DNA from: Xenopus tropicalis
Taxonomy: Eukaryota; Chordata; Amphibia; Anura; Pipidae
NCBI RefSeq assembly: GCF_000004195.4
Contig: NC_030679.2
Coordinates: forward strand, 28,199,712-28,263,711
DNA length: 64,000 bases
Direction of reading: 5' to 3'
Of this stretch, positions 33,811-45,787 are shown piece after piece (position 1 is the first letter of the stretch; each line of letters opens with the position of its first letter). Below the pieces are notes generated by a model, which saw nothing but the letters and a program-made list of their open reading frames with translations, did not search any database and was not told the DNA's origin. The position numbers were made by a program, and so were the translations under genes.

Positions 33811-36213
33811 CTGTGCAATGCTGGCAGAATCATTTGCAGTATTGGAATCACCAGTATCAATGAGATTATCTGTTGGAACATTCTGGACTGGTTTAAGATA
33901 TGCAACCTCATTCTGCCTTGAGTCCAGAGTTACACAAACATCATATGTGTACGGAAAAGGTAAAGTTCCATCACTAAAAACAGAAGGGCATCGAAGAGCA
34001 AATTGAGGATACAAGTCTCTGCTTAGAGGATGCAGAGCAGTTGGAGAACTTTGTTTTCTGCACTTTGAAATGACAGCAAGTATAACTGTAAAAATAAATA
34101 AAATGGAAATTAAAGCTATAGAGATGACAAGATAGAATGTTGCATTCGACTGAGATTCAATATCACTGGGTTGATGTATGATCTCTGGAAGAACTTGCTG
34201 AAAGTTATCAGCCAAGACAAGATGTAAAGTAACTGTAGAAGACAGCATGGGATAGCCATTGTCTTTCACCATAATTACAATTCTTTGTCTTAATGTATCA
34301 GTCTCTTGCAAGTCTCTTGCTATCCTGATTTCACCTGTGTTTTGACTTATAATTAGTAAAGAAGGGTCAGGAACTTGAAGCAAGTGATAAGAGAGCCAGG
34401 CATTGTGTCCAGAATCAGCATCAACAGCAACTACTTTAGTCACTAAATATCCTTTCGTTGCAAATAGAGGTATAAATTCAATTACTGCAGTAGCTTCTGA
34501 GTCTTGTGAAGGATAGAGAATCATTGGCGCATTATCATTCTGATCAGTAATACATATTTTAATTGTAACATTAGAACTTCGAGAAGGCGATCCAGAGTCT
34601 TTAGCCATTACTTGGATATTGAATTCCCGTAACTTTTCATAGTCAAATGAGCGCTGTGCATATAAAACTCCATTTACTGTGTTAATGGAAACATATGATG
34701 ATACTGGTATCTCTCCAGTGTTATCAGTAAGGATCATGTAAACTATTTTTTCATTCTCATTTATATCTAGATCTGTAGCATGGACTCTAAAAAATGAATT
34801 TCCTGAGGGATTATTTTCTTGGATATAGGCAACATAATCCATTTTATCAAATACAGGGGCATTGTCATTCACATCAGTTAAAGTAAACCGAATGGTTTTG
34901 CTGTTGGTTAGTTGAGGGGATCCTTTATCTTCTGCCTTTATTGTGATGTTATACTCAGATGTTTTCTCTCTGTCCAAGTCCGTTGAGGTTACAAGTTTAT
35001 AGTAATTACCACTTGATGATATTAAGTGAAAAGGCAAAGATTCAGAGATTTGTCCAACAACCTCTCCATTTTCCTCAGAATCCAAGTCATTTAAATTAAC
35101 TAGTGCTATGACTGTACCAACTGGGGAGTCTTCTGGAATTGTATCTGAGAAAGATGTAATTAATATATCAGGGGCATTATCATTTATATCACTAACATGT
35201 ATTAATAACTTGCAATAAGACACCAGGCCACCACCATCTTTAGCTTCAACTGTCATCTCATAGTTTGTTGCCATTTCATAGTCAACTTCTCCAATAATTT
35301 GAACAGAACCATTCAAAGGATTAATTGAAAATATCTTATGAGCATTTTCTGAAATGTCAATAAATGAATATGTTATTTTGGCATAAGAACCTTCATCTGC
35401 ATCAGTTGCATGCAGATTAACAACTAAGAATCCAATAGGAGCATTTTCATTTACAGTTACTCTATAGGTGTCTTTGTTGAACAAGGGATGGTGATCATTA
35501 ACATCAGTTATGGCAATCTTAATTAAAGAAGTTCCAGTTTTAGAAGGTGTCCCTCCATCAAAAGCAGATAATATTAGAACAGATGAATTCTTTTTCTCAC
35601 GATCCAAAGGTTTCTCCAAAACAAGCTCAGGATATTTCCTTCCATCTGTATTAACTTTTTCCAGCAATCCAAAATGATCATTTGCACTGAGCTTATAACT
35701 CTGGATAGAATTATTACCAAGATCTGGGTCTTTTGCAATTCCTAAAGCAAAATGTGCTCCTGGCACAGCTGATTCACTAATATCAATATCAAAAACACCC
35801 ATTGAAAAGCTAGGTGAATTATCATTAACATCTTGAATTTCCACATTGATTGTGCAAAAGTATAAAGGGCTTTCCATAACTGCTTCAATATTTAGAAAAC
35901 AATTTTGCTGCATTCCACATAAATCTTCTCTGTCTATTCTATCTGCAACATACAAGTCTCCATTCTCTAAATGAACATTTAAATACTGTTTTTTGGATCG
36001 AGAAACAATATGGAATTTACGCGAGGACAGTTCTTCAGCAGTAATGCCCAGATCCTTTGCAATGTTCCCTATTACATATCCCAGGCTCTGTTCTTCATGT
36101 ATTGAGTACTGGAGCTGACAAAAAACAGACTCACAAAGGAATAGAAAAAAACAAAATAATACTTGCCATCTTATTGTCCTTTTAGGGTTGCCACACTTGA
36201 TCTTCTTCCCCAT
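33811..36213 (-). CDS. pcdhg: Protocadherin gamma variable exon 5 (frog subfamily II, divergent member)
   Basis: Exon of 801 codons. The frame is open to 36240, but the ATG at 36213 (MGKKIK) aligns with the starts of exons 6-8. Signal peptide about 1-32 (RWQV core), six EC repeats, EC1 C-x5-C (CGMQQNC), membrane helix about 693-716, tail with LPFPYTYDVCVT, YLKPVQNVPTDNLID and ending SIAQ. Donor CAG|GTAAGT. It is the most diverged of the four subfamily II members in EC6 (for example RIARDLQETDTLRQRIVIM) and has GDS where the others have DDS in the tail. Its CSE has lost the core CG. The intron just after the donor is a near copy of that after exon 6. Confidence 0.95.
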
Positions 36214-36386
36214 TTTTTCTTCCAAATCCAATATATACAAGTTAAAAGGAACCCAGTTTAAATTATTTCTTATAATGCCAGTTTAAATGTATAATATTGC
36301 AATGGTTCCTGCTGCCTTGTACCTTGTGACTGTTGAAAGCTATGGTACTGTACATCTCCATACTAAACAGAAAACTTATTCTTCTT

Positions 36387-36416
36387 CTTGGTCAACAGTG
36401 GCACTCAGAGTCTAAA
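36387..36416 (-). promoter_or_regulatory. Pcdh CSE, exon 5 promoter, core altered
   Basis: Matches the CSE throughout except for one base: plus-strand ACAGTGGCAC instead of ACAGCGGCAC, so the coding-strand core reads CACTGT rather than CGCTGT. The CpG is lost. It lies about 174 bp upstream of the exon 5 ATG. Confidence 0.87.
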
Positions 36417-36878
36417 GTGCGTAACTGCAGCTTTGCAGCTTGCTTATCATTTTTATATAACATAATGCTTATTAAAAGAATTGCAAAGATGTCACTTTTA
36501 TTATGGGTGGTATTAAAATCATAATAATTCCATATGTTAGTATAAAAATGGTATTTATTCTGTATTCAACAGATTCATATTTGCTAGCACTACTTATTAG
36601 GAGAAAATGAGTATACAGGAAAACAAATGTAAGCATACCTTGTTAACTTTTTACCTACAGTTAACATAACATAAATAGTATGCAAAGCAAAATAAAAAAA
36701 TGCAATTTTTATTAAATGCTCATTGCTAATAGTGGTCAGTGGGTTAACAAACTGTTTACGCAATAATGCAACACATTAATATTATTAGTTGGCAATTTAT
36801 ATTTTGTAATGTCCCAGCCTTTTACTCCAGTTAGAGGTTAGTATAATTTATTGGTTTGTACAAAATTAAAAAATAGTA

Positions 36879-38169
36879 CAGTAGAAACCCGAATTTACGT
36901 CCCCGGATTTTACGTTTTCCCGCATGTTACACCGGTTTTTTTGTGGTCCCGCCAATTTTAATGCATTCCTATGGGCTCTATTCCCGGATTTTACATATCA
37001 ATTTCCCGCATTTTACACTGTTTTTATCATGCCTCTCCCTAGCAAATTGCTTAGTTTTAAGGTGAAAATACAGCTTTCTTTAGGAATCAAAGTTTCCCCC
37101 ATGTCTTGCGATCACAGGCGCCATCTTAGGAAGGTCAGCGTCACCACAATCGCCTCATATTTCATACTGCGCATGCAAAATACCGCGAGAGTTGCACAAG
37201 TATGGGGAATGGCTGTAAAAGGTGCGGATTCTTGTTAGTGATGGGCGAAATGTTTCGCCAGGCATGGATTCGCGGCGAATTTCCGCGTTTCGCCATTGGC
37301 GGATTGTTTCGCAAAACAGATGAAAAAATTCGCCGCGGAAAAATTTGCCGCACGTCCAAAAATTGTCGCCGGCGTAAAAAAAGAATTGCCGCGGGCGTCA
37401 AAAGAATAGCCGCACGACAAAATAATAGCCACGCGACGAAATAATAGCCGCGGGAGACGAAATAATAGCCGCGTGCGACGAAACAATAGCCGCGCGACAA
37501 AATAATAGCCGCGGGCGACGAAACAATAGCCGCGAGACAAAATAATAGCCGCAGGCGATGAAACAATAGCCGCGCGACGAAATAATAGCCGCGTGCGACG
37601 AAACAATAGCCGCGCGCCAAAATAATAGCCGCACGCCAAAATAATAGCCGCGGGCGACGAAACAATAGCCGCGCGACAAAATAATAGCTGCAGGCGACGA
37701 AACAATAGCCGTGCGACAAAATAATAGCCGCGGGCGACAAATTTTTTTTGTCGCACGACATTTTCGCCGTTTCGCGAATTTTTCGCCGTTTCGCGGATCT
37801 TTTTAAAAAATTTTCGGCGAAGCGAAACGGAACAGATTCGCTCATCACTAATTCTTGTTAAAAGAGTAAAGATTTTTGTTTTAGATGGAACAATACAGTG
37901 CTGTACAGTATTCTTTTCCACATCTTATTAACTTATAGTGATATTCAAACTTTTAGCAAACACATGCATTAAATGCAAAATGTTTTACAGTTTCAGTACT
38001 TCTGCTAAAACCTGTGAAATAACTCAGTAAAGGAACTGTGTTGCAAATAAAAAATTATTCCTGTACTTATTTCCTAAATCGTTGACATTTGTGTGTCCTT
38101 AACACATTTCCTCGATTTTACATCTTTTTTCCATGGTCCCCTGAAAAATGTAAAATGGGGGTTCTACTG
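36879..38169. mobile_element. Tigger/pogo-like DNA element, 1.29 kb, hosting a hAT
   Basis: Termini CAGTAGAAACCCGAATTTAC and TAAAATGGGGGTTCTACTG are imperfect inverted repeats flanked by TA, the Tc1/mariner (Tigger) arrangement. The interior has repeated CCCGGATTTTAC and CCCGCATTTTACAC. No transposase frame. The element at 37236-37850 is inserted inside. Confidence 0.75.
37236..37850. mobile_element. Nested hAT MITE with CpG-rich tandem array, perfect TSD
   Basis: Starts TAGTGATGGGCGAAA and ends TTCGCTCATCACTA. Flanked by ATTCTTGT at 37228-37235 and 37851-37858. The interior, 37385-37740, is a tandem array around AATAATAGCCGCG alternating with GCGACGAAAC, about 18 copies of ATAGCCGC. Long open frames over it are repeat artefacts. 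Confidence 0.93.
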
Positions 38170-39536
38170 TATCATATACTCTATGTTAGATGCAGTTGCT
38201 GGGTTTTTTTATTTTTAAATTAATCAAATTTTTGGGGATTTAAAGAAATAAAAATGAAATATTTAGCTCAGACCTTCAGTGAAGAATATACAGTATGAAT
38301 TCAAATCAAGTTTTAAGATTCGAACATGCAGCCTCACATGATTTTTGTATATTACATATATTACCATTTGTGTTATTAGTGATGGCCAGTGGTACCTCTA
38401 GCTATGGGAACCATAAGCCAAGTATGTGGGTAGGAAGCATTATGTGTTAAAAGTAGAGTACACAAGGAGGTAATGGAAGTATGGAAGGAGAGAAAATGGG
38501 GCTATAAGAGCAGAAAAGAATAACGGGGAGAGCAATAAAACAGGGTCAATGAATAGGAATGTCTAAATCCCCTGAACGAGCTTTAGACCCATGTTCTACT
38601 GATCACTAGCTTGGCAAGGCCTGCTTTAGCCAAGATAAGGTTACACAACCAAAGGAAAACCGCACACAGAAACAAAAGGGAGGTCTGCTGTAATATATTC
38701 AAACCTCCAAGAATTATGTTTTTTGTAGTTATATATTATTACAATGGTTCTAAAAGGGGATGCTCACCTTCAAACAGTTGTCCGAATTTGAACAGCCCTT
38801 CAGAAAAAACATTTTTGTAAATCATCATTATTTAAAATCTTTCGTTTTTAAGCTATACACCAGGATTAGCACTCCCATGATATAACCAATCAGATTAAGG
38901 CAATGCAAATAAAGCAGGAGTGATAAAGCATGCACAGTAACCAGTTCAGTATTAACTTCCTGTTTGGGCAGAATGCAAGTTGATGTCAACGATCCCTTTC
39001 AAAGAGTAGAGAGCAGAGAAGAGAGACATTTAGCAGCTCTGATCCTGGTCTGTAGCTTCAAAACTAAACATTTTAAATAATAATGATGAAAATATTTTTT
39101 TCTGACATGGGCTCTTCAAATTTAGACTATTGGCTGATAGTGAAAATCCCCATTAATTGTATATACTGTTGTATATACTGTTGTATTGTACTGATATGTA
39201 TCACTCCTGTATCATCCTAGTTACCTTACAGTGCATTTATACATACAGCATTAGTAAGTATTCACATCACATGGCTCACTCAGCACAGACAGTGATAAAT
39301 TGGATAACAAGTCACAGTCACATTTATTTTAATGGTTGATCATTTATTTACATGGAGATGGCGAATCATGTCAAAAGGCTAGATAAAGTTCATTCCACCT
39401 GGACAGTGGCATACGTATACAGCAAGTAGACATATACAGTGTACAGAATGCTCATTCACAGTAGCTTTGCTCTATCTACTTGTGGCTACAACAAAAAGAA
39501 AGCAAATCTCTGCATCTACCCTACACAATTTGAAGG
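38170..39536. other. Non-coding interval
   Basis: No gene. 38755-39155 may be a worn TTAA-type MITE (AAAAGGGGATGCTCACC and GAAAATCCCCATTAA at its ends), not firmly assigned. Confidence 0.4.
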
Positions 39537-39544
39537 TATCGCAG

Positions 39545-41031
39545 CATGGGCGTCCACAGAAGGGGGCAAGAGGGGGCACTTGCCCCCCCCTGGAAAAGTA
39601 GCAAAAAAAACAAAAACCTTACTCCGTTTCTGCACTTTCCCCTCAAGCCCGTTTTTGCTGTGCTCCGATTGGATCTTTCTTCTTGTGGATTCACCAATCA
39701 GAGCACAGCTTCCTTGACAGACAGTAAAATTGACCAATCAGAGCACAGATGCACACAGGGATCGGGAGATTTTGCAAACTGGAAACAGAAATAAAGACTG
39801 AAAAGATGAATCTGCAGCTGTAACTTTACCTGAGAACCAACTCTCAACTTTTGCTGCAGTTTTCATCCCACAGGTACTATACACAGGTACTATACAGTTC
39901 TAAAGAATCACTAGCTGACATTAAATTGTTTAATTTATAATCTATCCCCTACCCTAACACATGGAGGGTAAGTTAACTCTTTCCCTCTGAAAAAGCTCAT
40001 TGTGTGTTTATATATGTGTTGTTGTTTTTTGCACTTACTATTTTTTTTTTTTTTTTGTCATTGTTTTGTTCATTTATAGTAAGTTACAGTGGGGCCAATG
40101 TTGTGTATCAGTGCCAGTGTTATAGTGCCAGGGCCTGAATATCTGCCATCAGTACCCACTGCTTCTCATGGCATATAATGTGCTGGGTTTGTAACTACGG
40201 ACTGTGTCTCACTGTATATAATGGGGAGTCAGTACCCACTGCCTTTCTTGCTATAAAACTAACATAAACACATCTAAAGGGGTGGTTCACTTTTAAGTTA
40301 ACCTTTAGTATGTTATAAAATGGCCTATTCCTAGCAACTTTGCAATTGGTCTTCCTAATTAATTTTTTTGAATAATTTGCCTTTCTCTTCTGCCTCTATA
40401 CAGATTTCAAATGGGGGCCAAAAAATATTGCTCTGCGAGGCTACAATTTTATTATTATTATAATTTTGTATTACTTATTTTTCCAAGTAGGCCCCTTAAC
40501 TATTCATATTCCCATCTCTTGTTTAAATCACTACCTGGTTGCTAGGGTAAATAAGACCCTAGCAACCAGATAGCTGCTGAAATACCAAATGGAGAGCTGC
40601 TGAACAAAAAGCTAAATAACTGAAAAACCATTAAAAATAAAAGTGAATTCGAATGCGAACTACCCCTTTAAGCTAACTGATCCCAAACACAAATGTTTGC
40701 AGATCCCCTAACAGAAGTGCGCGTATGAATACTTTTACTACTAATACTAAACATTTTAGGGTAAAAAAAAAAAGCACCCCCACCCACACTTTTGTACAGT
40801 ATCCCTGGGAGTCAGTGGGAACGGCAAGAGGTAGTTGGGAGGTTAACTTTTTACGTCAGCAGTGAATCCACTAAGTGTCACATTAGCTATAGGTCAGTCT
40901 GTGTATGGGCCATATTTAGCCTCCCCTAGTATCATCCTGCAAAAAAAAAAAAAATATATATATATTTATCTGTTGCAGGATGATGCTAGCTTACTTGCCC
41001 CCCCTTGGAAAATTTTCTGCGGACGCCCATG
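39545..41031. mobile_element. hAT-type element, 1.49 kb, perfect TSD
   Basis: Termini CATGGGCGTCCACAG and CTGCGGACGCCCATG are inverted repeats, continued inside by GGGGGCAAG and CTTGCCCCCC. Flanked by TATCGCAG at 39537-39544 and 41032-41039. No transposase frame. Contains a nested TTAA element and a short AT run near 40950. Confidence 0.92.
40278..40667. mobile_element. Nested TTAA-type MITE, 390 bp
   Basis: Starts AGGGGTGGTTCAC and ends GCGAACTACCCCT, flanked by CTAA (worn TTAA) and TTAA. The inner arms GGTTGCTAGGG and CCCTAGCAACC form a hairpin. Confidence 0.82.
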
Positions 41032-41689
41032 TATCGCAGGGTTATAAAGTTTCTGACACATCATCAATGACGTCAGTGGCATTGTACCTGAATCTTCAAG
41101 GCTCAGACGCATACTAGAATAATAAGTTGGGCTCATTCACACCAATGGACATTACTAATTCATAGATAATAATTTTGCTGGCCCCACTTCCTCTGGTATC
41201 CTGAGTAGCCTTGCCTACTGTACCTATGATCCTGTTTGCCCCCCCATTACCTTGTCTGTGCTAGTACATATCCTATCATTGTGTTACAATACACAATATC
41301 AAGTGTATTCCTGCTTGTTTCACACCTACATTCCTGCCTCTTTCCCAGCTCAGCCTCCTCCTCCTACGTCCCTGCTCTAAATACTAAACCTGTGGCCCCT
41401 GAGAATCTTCTCCTGAGAATCTTCTGTGGCATTGGGTGAGAAACTCAATGTGACTCTTTAAAAAATTGGCAATGAAAGGATGGCCACCAAGGGTAATATG
41501 AAACATATATAAAGTACTAATTTCTGTACTTGAAGTTAACTTTCCCAAACATAAATATATAGAAGCATGAGAAGCATTTAGAAGAGTGGGAGTGATTTCT
41601 TCCCATACTTGCATGGTTTTGCTCTGGGTACTCAGGTTTACCCCCATGCTCCAAAAAACATACAGTAGGTTTATTAGCTCCTAATTAAA

Positions 41690-41840
41690 TTGACCTAAGT
41701 GTATGTGAATATGACAGTGATTAGACTGTAAGCTTCTCTATGGCAGGTCTGACGAGATTAATATATTATTTCTGTATCAGTGCTGTGCAATATGTTGGTG
41801 CTATATGAATAAAGGATAATAATAAATATTAATAATGGCT
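41690..41840 (+). mobile_element. LINE/SINE 3' tail
   Basis: GATTAGACTGTAAGCTTCTC, then GCTGTGCAATATGTTGGTGC and an AATAAT tail, a common frog non-LTR 3' end. The 5' extent is unclear. Confidence 0.6.
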
Positions 41841-42117
41841 ACCTAAGTGAGACAAAAAGCAAATATAAGTAATAATTCTATGGTATAATCCCTTATAAGG
41901 CTAAACAAAATACATTTAAAGTGCTGGAGAGTGTTTCAGGAGACAGGTTCATAAGCAGAGGTTCACAAGATATTGGCAAGTAATATAACCTTTAAAAAGG
42001 CAATAGAACATATTCAAGTCTGAGTATCCATAGACATGGACACATGTGCTCATTTTAAGCTCCTAGCAAGCCCTTCTGCATCCTCTTTCTTCTCTGGAGT
42101 CTGGTTTGTAGAAAAAG

Positions 42118-42370
42118 CAGATTTAAACTGGGTGCCAAGGGCCCACCAGAAAACCTTAGGCCCAATCTCCCCTTCTCTGTTCTCTCACTTTCTTTATGCT
42201 CTTAATTACTACTTTTTACATACCATTATCTATCATTTCCTCCATTTCTTCTGTTTCTCCTCATATAGAGAAATGGTGGAGGAATACAAGGTTGGGTGAG
42301 CGGAATGGTCCACTGACACCTGGGCCCACCGGGAGTTTTCCTGGTATCCTGGTGGGCCAGTCTGACACTG
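42118..42370. mobile_element. Diverged copy of the 14268 MITE family
   Basis: Shares GGGCCCACCAGAAAACCTTA, CACTGACACCTGGGCCCACC and the right end CCAGTCTGACACTG. No target-site duplication recognisable. Confidence 0.75.
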
Positions 42371-42418
42371 TACACTGGTTTACTTTCCGTTTATCTTTAT
42401 GTCTTAATATAACTCTAT

Positions 42419-42501
42419 ACTATTATTGTATTGTAAAAGTATTGTATTGTAAAAGTATTGTAAAAGTATTATTGTAAAAGTATTGTATTGTAAAAGTCAT
42501 T
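42419..42501. repeat. Short tandem repeat of TATTGTATTGTAAAAG type
   Basis: Imperfect copies of GTAAAAGTATTGTATT. Confidence 0.9.
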
Positions 42502-42965
42502 TAATAAAGATAAGTTACAAAGTTTTATGTATCTACAGGTTACTGCATTAAAGGAACAAGTTCCCAGTGTTAAAAAATACGTCTCTTTGGGGTGTAGTTT
42601 TAAAAAATTATCAGATCCCATATTCCCACCAACACCTTTTGAAGCAAATGTCAGTGCACAGTATGCCCCAATAAAAAAAACCCAAGCAAGTACAAACAGT
42701 AACTTAGAAGATAAAAAGTGGCAGTAGTCACAAGTACAATATAGTAGAGTGTAATCCATGACAACCAATTAATCTTGCATTGGGCTTTCTAAGGTATTAC
42801 TAGTAAGCAAATAACAAAGCATTTCTGGTATGGTATACACTGTAATGCAAATATACAAATAATAATTGTAAAAAAAAGAAATTCCTTTGGTTAATACAGG
42901 GAGGTCTACTGCACATTAGATAAAATAAGTTTGTCAAAAACAATGCCGTGCTAAAATATAAGATA

Positions 42966-43176
42966 GGGTTTTTAAGAGCTAATAATATGTAATGTCTTAT
43001 TTTAAACTGGCAACTGCTATTTAATGTACATAGTTAATTGCTAGTAGAAAAAAACAACTTTACATGAGGTTCAGCCCCTCCAAATATTCCAGAGTGTAAA
43101 TATATACATTTATATAACCTGTTTATCCATCTTCCAAGCCCCAACTGGTCTACTGCTAAACAATTAAGCAACTTAC
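42966..43176. repeat. Duplicated intron flank of exon 6 (pair with 33601-33810)
   Basis: Same order of blocks as beside the exon 5 donor, up to and including the donor itself; similarity stops near 42966. Confidence 0.9.
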
Positions 43177-45576
43177 CTGTGCAATGCTGGCAGAATCATT
43201 TGCAGAAATGGAATCATCAGTATCAATGAGATTATCTGTTGGAACATTCTGGACTGGTTTAAGATATGCAACCTCATTTTGCCTTGAGTCCAGGGTTACA
43301 CAAACATCATATGTGTACGGAAATGGTAAAGTTCCATCGCTAAAAACAGAAGGGCATCTAAGCGCAACTTGAGGATACAAGTCTCTGCTTAGAGGATGCA
43401 GAGCAGTTGGAGAACTTTGTTTTCTGCACTTTGAAATGACAGCAACTAAAACTGTAAAAATAAATAAAATGGAAATTAAAGCTATAGAGATGACAAGATA
43501 GAATGTTGCATTGGATGAAGATTCAGTATCAATGTGCTGGTTTGTTATTTCTGGAAGAACTTGCTGGAAGTTTTCAGCCACAACTAGATTTAGAGTAACT
43601 GTAGAAGACAGCATGGGATAGCCATTGTCTTTCACCATAACTACAATTCTTTGCCTCAGAGCATCAGTCTCCTGCAAGTCTCTTGTTATTCTGATTTCCC
43701 CTGTGTTTTGCCCTATAATGAGAAAATAAGGGTCAGGAACTTGAAGCAAGTGATAAGAGAGCCAGGCATTGTGTCCAGAATCAGCATCAACAGCAACTAC
43801 TTTAGTCACTAAATATCCTTTTGTAGAAAAGTGTGGAATGAATTCAAATACTGAGGCAGCTTCTGAGTCTTGTGAAGGATAGAGAATCTTTGGAGCATTA
43901 TCATTCTGATCAGTAATACAAATCTTCACTGTGGCATTAGCACTTCGAGAAGGAGATCCGGAGTCTTTAGCCATTACTTGGATGTAAAATTCCCGTAAGC
44001 TTTCATAGTCAAATGAGCGCTGTGCATATAAAACTCCACTTACTGTATTAATAGAAATATATGATGACAATGGCATGTCTTCAATAATATCAGTAAGGAT
44101 CATGTAAACCACTTTTCCATTCTCATTTATATCAGAATCTGTAGCATGGACTCTAAAAAAGGAACTTCCTGAGGGATTATTTTCTTGGATATAGGCAACA
44201 TAATCCATTTTTTCAAATACAGGGGCATTGTCATTCACATCAGTTAAAATCAGTCGAATGGTTTTGTTGTTGGTTAGTTGAGGGGATCCTTTATCTTCTG
44301 CCTTTATTGTGATGTTGTACTCAGATGTTGTTTCTCTGTCCAAGTCCATTGAGGTTACAAGTTTATAGTAATTACCACTTGATGATATTAAGTGGAAAGG
44401 CAAAGATTCAGAGATTTGTCCAACAACCTCTCCATTTTCCCCAGAATCCAAGTCATCTAAATTAACTAGTGCTATGACTGTACCAACTGGGGAATCTTCT
44501 GGAATTGTATCTGAGAAAGATGTAATTAATATATCAGGAGCATTATCATTAACATCACTAACTTGTATTAATAGCTTGCAATAAGACACCAGGCCACCAC
44601 CATCTTTAGCTTCAACTGTCATCTCATGGTTTGGTGCCACTTCGTAATCCAGTTTTCCAGTTATTTGAACAGAACCATTTTCAGGATTTATTGCAAATAT
44701 TTCTTGAGCATTTTCAATGTCATTAAATAAATATGTAATTTGACCATTAGAACCTTCATCTGCATCAGTCGCATGTAGATCTATAACTAAGGATCCAATT
44801 GGAGCATTTTCACTAACAGTTACTCTATAGGTGTCCTTGTTAAACAAGGGATAGTTATCATTGACATCGGTAACCACAATCCTAATTAGAGAAGTTCCAG
44901 TTTTAGAAGGTGTCCCTCCATCAAAAGCAGATAATATTAGAACAGATGAGTTCTTTTTCTCTCGATCCAGAGGTTTCTCCAAAACAAGCTCGGGATATTT
45001 CCTGCCATCCATATTGACTTTTTCCAACAATCCAAAATGATCATTTGCACTGAGCTTATAACTCTGAATAGAATTATTACTAAGATCTGGGTCTTTTGCA
45101 CTTCCTAAAGCAAAATGTGCTCCAAGTACAGCTGATTCACTAATACCAATGTCAAAAACACTCTTTAAAAAGCTAGGTGAATTATCATTGACATCCTGAA
45201 TTTCCACATTAATTGTGTAGAAGTGTAAAGGGTTTTCCATAACAGCTTCAATATTTAAAAAACAATTTTGCTGCATTCCACATAAAGCCTCTCTGTCTAT
45301 TCTATCTGCAACATACAAGTCTCCATTCTCTAAATGAACATTTAAATACTGTTTTTTGGATCGAGAAACAACATGGAATTTACGCGAGGATAGTTCTTCA
45401 GCACTAACACCCAGATCATTTGCAATATTCCCTATTACATATCCCAGCCTCTGTTCTTCATATATTGAGTACTGGAGCTGACAGATAACTGACTCACAAA
45501 GGAATGGAAAAAAACAGAATATTACTTGCCATCTTGTTGTTCTTTGGATGACTCTATATTTGATCTTCTCTGCCAT
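43177..45576 (-). CDS. pcdhg: Protocadherin gamma variable exon 6 (frog subfamily II)
   Basis: Exon of 800 codons, starting MAEKIKY. Signal peptide about 1-32, six EC repeats with DVNDN/DQNDN linkers, membrane helix about 692-715, tail ending SISANDSASIAQ without the eight-residue insert found in exons 7 and 8. Donor CAG|GTAAGT. EC3 lacks one residue relative to exons 5, 7 and 8 (NDIENA against NDIPENA), an in-frame three-base loss near 44716. EC4 to the tail is nearly identical to exons 7 and 8. CSE at 45758-45787 keeps the CGCT core. About 1.3 kb of upstream sequence is paralogous to that upstream of exon 7. Confidence 0.95.
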
Positions 45577-45757
45577 TTTTCCTTCTCAATACAATGCAAA
45601 TAAAAATGAATCCAATTCAAGTAATTTATTATTGCATTAATACAATCCCAGCTGCAAGGTATCAGTTTAAGATCTGTCAATGGTTCTTGCTGCCTTGTGC
45701 TGTGTGACTGCTTTTACTATACATCTCCACATTAAACACGAAAAGTTCATTTTTCTC

Positions 45758-45787
45758 CTTGGTCAACAGCGGCACTCAGAGTCTAAA
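45758..45787 (-). promoter_or_regulatory. Pcdh CSE, exon 6 promoter
   Basis: Exact copy of the exon 3 core block (CTTGGTCAACAGCGGCACTC, then AGAGTCTAAA), about 182 bp upstream of the exon 6 ATG, followed by GGAACTGCAG. Confidence 0.9.

Noticed and set aside
37162..37921. Two overlapping 228-residue open frames on the minus strand
   Set aside because: They lie across the CpG-rich tandem array of a hAT MITE; the repetitive protein (YYFVARLLF-type) is just the repeat translated in different frames.
41384..41647. 87-residue minus-strand frame
   Set aside because: No recognisable motif or neighbour; close to a LINE tail and unlikely to be a gene.
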